From: Isosphaeraceae bacterium EP7
Lineage (GTDB): Bacteria; Planctomycetota; Planctomycetia; Isosphaerales; Isosphaeraceae
Direction: 5' to 3'
Length of the DNA: 64,000 nt
Assembly (NCBI GenBank): GCA_038400315.1
Contig: CP151667.1
Coordinates: 6,459,174 to 6,523,173 of the forward strand
Part shown: in pieces, positions 52,878 through 61,047 of the stretch
Numbering within the stretch: the first letter of the stretch is position 1
Layout of the letters: the number at the start of each line of letters is the position of its first letter
Notes under the pieces: model-generated
Databases searched by the model: none
Told to the model about the DNA's origin: nothing
The model's input: the letters and a program-made list of their open reading frames with translations, nothing else
Position numbers and translations under genes: made by a program

Positions 52878-53222
52878 ATGTCTGAAGAGTTCCACGAAGC
52901 GGGATCGAACAACGTCGCACAGGCCGCCGACACCCTGGAGATGGTCAGGAGCGGAGCCCGCCAGGGGGCGGCCGATGCCCGTGACGTCGCCAATCGCGTC
53001 TGGGACGGTGCCGGCCTCTTCTTCTGCCGGTTCCTCTACACGACCAGCTACACCCTCTCGTACGGCGTAGTCTTCCCCGCCACCCTGCTGGCCCGGTCGA
53101 TCCCCCGCGAGAACTCCGCCGTCCACGGTTTCATCGACGGAGCCAGGGCCGCCCGTGAGAAGGTCGACCAGGTCCTCGAGACCAGGTCGGAACACCACTC
53201 GCTGATCATCACCACCGTCTGA
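52878..53222 (+). CDS. Small protein, paralogue of the one at 43874
   Basis: A 114-residue protein. It shares the block Y-x-T-x-Y-x-x-S-Y-G-x-V-F-P-x4-A-R-S-I-P-x-x-N with its paralogue at the other end of the cluster (here LYTTSYTLSYGVVFPATLLA then RSIPRENSAVHGFIDGARAA). The N-terminal helix ADTLEMVRSGARQGAADARD corresponds to the Ala-rich helix of the paralogue. GAGG lies 7 bases before the ATG at 52878, so this start is preferred over an upstream in-frame GTG. Function unknown; membrane association is inferred. A second hairpin follows the stop. Confidence 0.82.
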   Translation: MSEEFHEAGSNNVAQAADTLEMVRSGARQGAADARDVANRVWDGAGLFFCRFLYTTSYTLSYGVVFPATLLARSIPRENSAVHGFIDGARAAREKVDQVLETRSEHHSLIITTV

Positions 53223-53811
53223 GCCAGTTCCCTCGGCCAGCAGATATGGCATCGGCCTCGAACGACGGCTCCCTCAGATCGAAGGGTCTTGCGGAGCCGT
53301 CCCTGAATTCACACTCGCAATCTTCACGCGACGCACAAAGAACGAGCACAACGTTCACGTCATCAGCAAAAACAGACTTCAGCGAGCCGAAGGCTAGTTC
53401 TCCACGCGATCAAATGTCTCTTTATCACTGAGTAGCCGGCCTAACACCCTCCGATCCGCCCAAAACCGCCGCACTTCATGCCATTATTTTGGGCTTCGAC
53501 TGCAATGCGCCGCCCGACCTGACCAATTCCCTCACAAGCTAAGTGAGTGGTGTACGGCAACTTGGCACCGATTGCCCGTGCATGCACCCTTTCGGTACAC
53601 CTCTTGCGTTAGGAGTCATCAACCTCGCGGCGTGGAGCCGCGGGGATGACACGACGGAGTGCCCTCTCCGGGCCCGCAACGCTCCTCCCAAACGCGGTCC
53701 CGAGCACATGTCTCGCTCCCATCCGTGCCGGCCGGCGATCGGACGAAGGCCCCCAAACGGGTCCCGATCTCGGGTCGAAGCACCGAGTCCCCGACGCGAG
53801 TTCTCCCTGCA
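53223..53811. other. Gene-free stretch of about 590 bases
   Basis: No gene is supported. It holds a hairpin at 53264-53301 and a second one at 53616-53649 (TCATC/GATGA outer and CGCGGC/GCCGCG inner pairs) some 160 bases before the MFS start. The AT-richer part at about 53330-53500 is a plausible promoter region, but no boxes could be assigned with confidence. Confidence 0.5.
53264..53301 (+). terminator. 9-bp hairpin downstream of the second small paralogue
   Basis: GACGGCTCC (53264-53272) is the exact reverse complement of 53293-53301, with a 20-base loop. It lies 42 bases after the stop of the small gene. No U-tract. Confidence 0.45.
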
Positions 53812-55080
53812 ATGAGGATGTCAATCGTCCCCAGTCGGACCACCGACGCGCCCGTTCTGCGCGCCAAGACCACCGGTGATCGATTCCTGAAGGCCCTGAT
53901 CTTCGCCAGCGCCGGGCTCACCGGGCTTTCCATCGCCATGTATGGCGGACTGGCCTCGTGGGTTTCCGAAGATCTGGACCTGCGGCATGTCCACTCGGGA
54001 CTGGCCCAGGCGGCCTTCTTCGCGGGCAACCTGCTGGCCGTCTGGCTGATGGGGCGGGCCTTGCGGGCCAACCCGTCGCCGGGCCGGCTCTGGCTGATGG
54101 CGCTGTCGTTCACGGCGATGGGTAGCCTGGCCACCGGGACGCCCAGCTTCGCGCTGCTCGTCTTCGGCCGGTTCGTGGCGGGCATGGGGCTCTCCAGCAC
54201 CACGCTGGCGCTGACCGCCCTGATCGTGGAACGCTGGCCGGCGGAACGGACGCGGATGCTCAACCTGATGCACGCGTGCACGGCGACGGCCGCGGCCCTG
54301 GCGCTTGGCGGCGGTCGTTCGCTGGCCGAGGGGCTCGGCGGTTGGATGCCCGTCTTCTGGCTCTGCGCCCTGGCGGGCGGCCTCACCGCCGTCGGCCTCC
54401 GATTCGTGGACCTCAGCCCTGTCGAGGAAGTCTCCGACGAGGAGACGGGCTTCGCCGAGGAGTTCGACGCCGATCGGCCCCCGGTTTCGCTGGCCCGGAT
54501 CATCGGCATCATGGGAGCCTATGTGGCGATCGAGCAGGCGCTCACCGTGTTCCTGCCCGCCCTGGCCGAGACGGCATTGAACCTGTCGCCGGCACGTGCC
54601 TCGCTGGCCGGGGCCGTGATGTGGGCGGGCGTGATCGTCGGCCGGCTCGGCTCCGCGGCGCTCCGCACGCTGCCCGAGCGGCCGACCCTGATCTTCGGCT
54701 CGCTCGGCATGGGTGCCAGCGTCCTGCTGGCCATGGTGCAGACCGAATGGTGGACGATGGCCCCGCTCATCTTCGCCGCGGGCGTCTTCGGTGGCCCCCT
54801 GATCCCGACCGGCTACGGCCTGGCCTCGCGCTCCAGGTCGGTCTCGCGCCCGCTGGCCATCAGCCTCTGCCAGGTCGGCACCGGCCTGGGCGGCCTGGCC
54901 GGCCCGACCTTCGTGGGCCTGGCCGGCGACGGCTGGGGCCTGCAAGCCGGCCTGACCTGCGTGGCGCTCACCGCCCTGGTCGCCGGCCTCGGCCTAGCGC
55001 TTCCAGCCCAGCTGGCCTCGACCGGCGAGGATGACGACGCCGTCACCTCGCCGTCGTTGAATCTGGCCGAGGCCGCCTGA
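53812..55080 (+). CDS. MFS transporter
   Basis: A 422-residue major facilitator with about 12 hydrophobic helices. Recognisable parts are FLKALIFASAGLTGLSIAMYG (helix 1), the GMGLSSTTLALTALIVERWPAERTRMLN region around helices 4-5, ALTVFLPALAETALNLSPA in the second half and GGLAGPTFVGLAGDGWGLQAGLTC near the end, each partial. An acidic loop (SPVEEVSDEETGFAEEFDAD) separates the two halves. The substrate cannot be told; the layout resembles sugar or drug exporters. ATG at 53812 or 53818 is possible; upstream of them the frame is open but has no family signal. A strong hairpin follows. Confidence 0.85.
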   Translation: MRMSIVPSRTTDAPVLRAKTTGDRFLKALIFASAGLTGLSIAMYGGLASWVSEDLDLRHVHSGLAQAAFFAGNLLAVWLMGRALRANPSPGRLWLMALSFTAMGSLATGTPSFALLVFGRFVAGMGLSSTTLALTALIVERWPAERTRMLNLMHACTATAAALALGGGRSLAEGLGGWMPVFWLCALAGGLTAVGLRFVDLSPVEEVSDEETGFAEEFDADRPPVSLARIIGIMGAYVAIEQALTVFLPALAETALNLSPARASLAGAVMWAGVIVGRLGSAALRTLPERPTLIFGSLGMGASVLLAMVQTEWWTMAPLIFAAGVFGGPLIPTGYGLASRSRSVSRPLAISLCQVGTGLGGLAGPTFVGLAGDGWGLQAGLTCVALTALVAGLGLALPAQLASTGEDDDAVTSPSLNLAEAA

Positions 55081-55110
55081 CGCCTCGGGGGATTTCCCCG
55101 AACGTTCGCC

Positions 55111-55144
55111 ACCGACGCGGGGTGCCTACCGGCCCCGCGTCGGT
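55111..55144 (+). terminator. 12-bp perfect hairpin terminator
   Basis: ACCGACGCGGGG (55111-55122) pairs perfectly with 55133-55144, with a 10-base loop, and is followed by TT. It lies 30 bases after the MFS stop; a shorter TCGGGG/CCCCGA hairpin precedes it. Confidence 0.65.
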
Positions 55145-55307
55145 TTGCGTAGATTGGATGGCTCAATCCGCCCGCGCCCTCAAGGCCTGGAATTCCCCCC
55201 TCTGAAACCGGAGAGCCCTGCGGAGAGTATCCTCGTTGCGCGGGCACCCGCGATGCCGCGGGACCGGCCACGCCGGGGCCGCCTCGAACCCTCGGAGAGC
55301 AGCATCC

Positions 55308-56738
<1,431 letters not shown>

Positions 56739-56755
56739 GCCGGCCGAACGAGACC

Positions 56756-56794
56756 GTCTCCCCGGCGTCTTCTGATGAATGACGCCGGGGAGAC
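56756..56794. terminator. Perfect 14-bp bidirectional terminator hairpin
   Basis: GTCTCCCCGGCGTC (56756-56769) is the exact reverse complement of 56781-56794, with an 11-base loop. It lies between two convergent stops (56738 and 56799). Confidence 0.75.
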
Positions 56795-56798
56795 CTGA

Positions 56799-59700
56799 TT
56801 ACTTCGACCGTGCGAGGGCAACCCGGCCGACGGGAGCCAGCAGCATCGCCCTCGACGCCCGGACCACCGACCGGACATACGGCACGAACCGCCGTGTCGT
56901 CGCGGTTTCCTGGCCACCGACATAGACGACCGCCGGGCTCGCCCCGGGGCTGGTGAGCGCCTTCCAGGTGATCTTCGTCGAGAAGTCCGTCCCCGGCGTG
57001 CCCCGCCCCGAATCATCGAGGGCCAGGCCATTGGTCCCGGCGAGTCCCGTCACTCCGCCGCCTACCGCCGTCAGCGTGTAGGACTTGAGAAGTTCCAGCC
57101 GACGGGCCGGCCTGAGCGTCACCGTCATCGTCGCCGAGTCATAAGCGGCCGCCACGATCGCGACCGGACGGCCGCGCGGGTCGACCAGCCGATAGTTGGC
57201 CGGGTCTTGCGCCCTGGTCGGTTCCAGCGGGCCGTCGAAGGTCAGCACGATCGTCGTCGGGGAGGCAAGCAAGCCATACCGGCTCAGCCCGGTCACCTTC
57301 GGCCCGGCGACCGTCAAATCCAGAGACGAGTTGCTCGACTCATAGAACCTGCCCTCGGAATACACCGCCCTGAACTGATGCACGCCCGGCGCGAGCGGCC
57401 CGACATCCAGGCTCGCATCGCCTTCAAACGAGAAGACAGTCCCCAGCAAGGTCGGGCCGTCGTAGAACGAGACGTTGCCGCCCGTGGTCCAGAGCCCGGA
57501 AGGGTCTTCAGACACCCGAGCATACAGCCGCGTGGATGTGCCCGTCGGCTCCGAAGTCAGGCTCGTCTTCGTGCCGATCGGCAGCACCGTCACCGAAGCC
57601 TGCATCGACGACTCGGCCGGCGTGAAATTCGAATCGCCCGAGTAGACGGCCCGGAAGGAATGCTCGCCCTTGGCCAACGACGTCACCGTCAGCGTGGCGT
57701 TGCAGGAGTATGTTTGGGGGACCATGGGCATGTTCAGCCCCGGCTCGCTGGCCAGGGTGCCCAGCAGGGTCTCGCCGTCGTAGAACGAGATGAGGCCGGT
57801 CATCCTCTCGCCGGCCTCGTGGGCGCTGAACGAAGCGTAAATCGCAACCGGCTGGCCGACGATCACGCTCCGGACATCGACAGTCAGCCATCCCCCGCTC
57901 GACAGCGACCGCGTGATCACCACGTCAACCGGGCTGGACTGGCTCGGTTCCGAGTTGCCATCTCCCCGGTAGACGGCCACGACCGCATGGGTCCCGACGG
58001 TGGGCCAGAGCGTGCGGAACTCGGCCAGGCCATTGGCCCCGATCGAGGCCGACCCGAGCAACGTGCTCCCCTCGTAGAAATCAACGAGCCCCGCTGGGTT
58101 CAGGGTCGAGGAGGTGACGCTCGCCGAGAAGCTCACCCACTCGCCCGCTGGGCTTGTTCCGGCCGATGCGACGAGCGTGGTGGCCGTCGGCGAAGGTGTG
58201 ACCACCTGGGCCACGACGCCGGAGGTGCTCGTTGCGAAGTAGCCGTCCGCCAGATAGATCGCCGATAGATGATGCGTCCCGACGCCGAGGGCCGAGGTCG
58301 TCAGCGTCGCCACCCCCCCGGCGCCGATCGCCGCCGAACCAATCGCCGTCTCGCCATCCTTGAAGACGACCGTGCCGGTGGGTGCGCCGAGTATTCCGGT
58401 CGGGCTCACCGTCGCTGTAAAGCCCAGGGGAGCTCCCGCGACCGACGGACCGGAGGTCACGGCCAGAGACGTGGTCGTCGGTAGGCCCAGGACCTCCAGG
58501 TCCAGAGGTGCGGAAACACTCTTCTTATAATACGGATAATCGTAGCTGATCTGACCGACGACATAGCTGGGATCGTTGTAGGTTGCCGTGAACGAGTACG
58601 ACCCGGTCGCAGGTGCCACGAACGTGAAGCTCGCGTCGCCGGACGAGTCAATCACGGCGTCGCCCAGGGCCACGTCCCCGGATCGGAAAACGATCCGACC
58701 CGAGAGGCCGGGTCGGAGTGAGTTCACATGGGCCAGCAACGTGACCGCCTGGCCGACGAGCAAGGGCCCGTTGACCGGGGCCAGAGACGTGCTCGTCTCC
58801 GCCCTACCGATCTTCTGCCACAGAAAATCGTACACGTTATTCGATGCGTCGGTCGCGATCCCGGAGACCCCATTCTCCAACATGAAGCCGAACGAGGAAT
58901 CCACGAGGAAGGCGGCGTGGCCTGAAGCGTCGGTCGTCACGACCTGCTTGGCGATCGAGAACGGCCCCTGAGGTTGGTTGGGAAAGGGGCTGAAGTTATG
59001 GAAGAATTCCAGGGTGTAGGTCGTGTTGGGTGCGCCGTAGAACGTCCCCGAGATCGTCGAGATTGAGTCGACGAGGCTCAACGTCGCGGTGATCGGATAG
59101 GTCTGCGAGACATCCGCACCGCCGGCATCGGTGCTCCAGACGACCTGTGCGAATAGGCGTCCCGTCTCGGAGGCGATCAAATTGCCGGTGAGCGAGTTAC
59201 CCGCGAGTTCCGGCCCGACGACCACAACCCCGACCCCACCATTCAATCCAATCGAATTGGCGAAGCCACCGCCGATCGTGTTATTCGTCCCATTGAGCCG
59301 GAGGCCGTCGCCGGCGTTGGCGATGATCTCATTGTTCTGGACGACGGCCCCGCTCACCGCGTAAAGATCGGCCCCGTCCTGGCCGTTGTGCCGGATCAGA
59401 TTGCCGAGGACCACAATGCCCGTCATGCCGCGAATCACGAGCCCATCCTTCGCGTTTCCGGCGGCGGCGACGAACGGGCTCTCATCGAGGAGAAGGACGC
59501 CGATCTGGTTACTCAGGATCGAGCTGATGGCCGGCGTTCTTTGTCCGTCCTGGTCGAGGACGACGCCGTTGCCGCCATTCCGCACGACGATGTTGCGATC
59601 GGCCAGGAAATTTGGCCCGCCGATCGTCACGCCGCCGGAAGACCGCACGAGGATGCCGTCATCCGAATTGTCCGCCACATAATTGGATCGGATGATCGCG

Positions 59701-60725
59701 TTATCGCTCAGGTCGGCGGCGATGCCGTTGGCGAGATATAACCTGTCGTACCGGAAACTTCCCTCGACCCGGTTGCCGCTGACCACGGCGGCGGGGGACA
59801 TCGAGAGGGCAATCCCGTCGGAGCCATTGTTGCCGACCGTATTGCCCCGGATCACGACCCCCGCCGAGCCTCCCACAGAGATCCCGCCGTAGGCGTTGCC
59901 GACCGGGGAGTGGTCGGCCGTCCAGCCGACGATGTTCGACTCGATCAGGTTCCATTTCGACGGGTCGGAGGCGTCCCCCTCGGCTTGACCCACGCCGATG
60001 CCTGTCCCGGAATTCGCGAAGATGACATTGTCTCGGATGATCAAATTCCTGGTCAGCGAAACCCCAATTCCGTTGCCGACATTCCGCGCGATTGTGTTCC
60101 CGAGAACCGAGAGGCCGTAGGACGTGCTGGCGTACAGGCCCGAGTCCGAGTTGCCGGCGGCGGTCCCGTCGGGCAGGATGCCCAGGAGATTGCCACGGAT
60201 CGTGACATTCGACACGGTCGTCACCCTGATCCCGGAACCAAACCCATGACCCGGCGTCGACGTGAAGTTGACGATCGACAGCCCGGCGATCGTGCTGCCA
60301 TCGGAGCCTGAAACGAGGTCTAGGCCGTCGCGATTGAACGATCCCTTGCCGTCGATGACGACATAGGCGGGGCCGGTTCCGCTGAAGGTGCTCTGGGTTG
60401 AGCCGTCGAGATCGATCGGTGCGCTCAGGGCCGGCAGTGGCGTCGCCCCGATCGAGATGGTCTGCAACCCGTCTGCGGCGATCTGGAAGTCGATCTTCGC
60501 CGTGTTGCCGGCGCCGGCGGCGTTGGCCTGGAGGATGGCCGCGCGGAGCGATCCGGGGGAGGGGTTCAGGTCGTCGCCGTTGTCGGCCACCGAGGTGACG
60601 TGGAAGACGGACAGGGAGAGGAGTTGCAGCCGCTCCAGGGTGTCGAAGGAGAGGCGGCGGCGGGTGTTCCGGGGCTTGGGGGCTCTGGAATTCCTGGTGT
60701 ACTTCAGCGTTGAAGGGGATGCCAT
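56799..60725 (-). CDS. Giant surface protein: beta-helix plus Ig-like repeats
   Basis: A 1308-residue protein. Near the N-terminus, after basic residues, is SFDTLERLQLLSLSVFHV, the planctomycete L-E-x-x-x-L-L-S motif, then the SLRAAILQANA motif common in adhesin-like proteins. Residues about 100-520 form a right-handed parallel beta-helix with Asn/Gly-rich repeats (SNVTIRGNLLGILPDG, ALSMSPAAVVSGNRVEG). From about 600 on there are several Ig-like repeats of the type TGTVVFKDGETAIGSAAIGAGGVATL, cut here. The last 190 residues (GLSRYGLLASPTTIVLTFDG) match the end of the next protein upstream. GGAG 9 bases before the ATG at 60725 fixes the start. Confidence 0.85.
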   Translation of the reverse strand: MASPSTLKYTRNSRAPKPRNTRRRLSFDTLERLQLLSLSVFHVTSVADNGDDLNPSPGSLRAAILQANAAGAGNTAKIDFQIAADGLQTISIGATPLPALSAPIDLDGSTQSTFSGTGPAYVVIDGKGSFNRDGLDLVSGSDGSTIAGLSIVNFTSTPGHGFGSGIRVTTVSNVTIRGNLLGILPDGTAAGNSDSGLYASTSYGLSVLGNTIARNVGNGIGVSLTRNLIIRDNVIFANSGTGIGVGQAEGDASDPSKWNLIESNIVGWTADHSPVGNAYGGISVGGSAGVVIRGNTVGNNGSDGIALSMSPAAVVSGNRVEGSFRYDRLYLANGIAADLSDNAIIRSNYVADNSDDGILVRSSGGVTIGGPNFLADRNIVVRNGGNGVVLDQDGQRTPAISSILSNQIGVLLLDESPFVAAAGNAKDGLVIRGMTGIVVLGNLIRHNGQDGADLYAVSGAVVQNNEIIANAGDGLRLNGTNNTIGGGFANSIGLNGGVGVVVVGPELAGNSLTGNLIASETGRLFAQVVWSTDAGGADVSQTYPITATLSLVDSISTISGTFYGAPNTTYTLEFFHNFSPFPNQPQGPFSIAKQVVTTDASGHAAFLVDSSFGFMLENGVSGIATDASNNVYDFLWQKIGRAETSTSLAPVNGPLLVGQAVTLLAHVNSLRPGLSGRIVFRSGDVALGDAVIDSSGDASFTFVAPATGSYSFTATYNDPSYVVGQISYDYPYYKKSVSAPLDLEVLGLPTTTSLAVTSGPSVAGAPLGFTATVSPTGILGAPTGTVVFKDGETAIGSAAIGAGGVATLTTSALGVGTHHLSAIYLADGYFATSTSGVVAQVVTPSPTATTLVASAGTSPAGEWVSFSASVTSSTLNPAGLVDFYEGSTLLGSASIGANGLAEFRTLWPTVGTHAVVAVYRGDGNSEPSQSSPVDVVITRSLSSGGWLTVDVRSVIVGQPVAIYASFSAHEAGERMTGLISFYDGETLLGTLASEPGLNMPMVPQTYSCNATLTVTSLAKGEHSFRAVYSGDSNFTPAESSMQASVTVLPIGTKTSLTSEPTGTSTRLYARVSEDPSGLWTTGGNVSFYDGPTLLGTVFSFEGDASLDVGPLAPGVHQFRAVYSEGRFYESSNSSLDLTVAGPKVTGLSRYGLLASPTTIVLTFDGPLEPTRAQDPANYRLVDPRGRPVAIVAAAYDSATMTVTLRPARRLELLKSYTLTAVGGGVTGLAGTNGLALDDSGRGTPGTDFSTKITWKALTSPGASPAVVYVGGQETATTRRFVPYVRSVVRASRAMLLAPVGRVALARSK

Positions 60726-60966
60726 CAGCCCAATCTCCAAGGTGCCGGACGACCGCCCTGGCGCACCGGGAGATGGCGCAACTCGGGCGAGTCCGGCCTT
60801 CCCTGGCATGGGCGGATGGGGGGCAAACGGCCTCGCGGGATCCCTCCCGACGGCAGGCCATCCGGGCAGCGACGCCTCGGATGCCCACATGGTTGCAAGT
60901 AAGACGAGGGGAAGGCAACCCCCCAGAGCATGGCCCCGCGACACAGGATTGAAGGTCTGCGCAACG

Positions 60967-61010
60967 GGACGGCCCCCGGCACACCCGGGTTGGGGTGTCG
61001 GGGGCCGTCC
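60967..61010 (-). terminator. Hairpin after the second giant surface protein gene
   Basis: GGACGGCCCCCG (60967-60978) is the exact reverse complement of 60999-61010; inner CACACC/GGTGT extends the stem with a bulge. Read on the minus strand it lies 37 bases after the stop at 61048 and so likely ends that transcript before the gene at 60725 begins. Confidence 0.7.
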
Positions 61011-61047
61011 AGGTTGTTTGTTGGCGGGTCAGGCTCGCGGTTGCGGG

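Noticed and set aside
53543-53815. Short open frame before the MFS gene
   Set aside because: No ribosome site, crosses a hairpin, and its product has no domain-like pattern.
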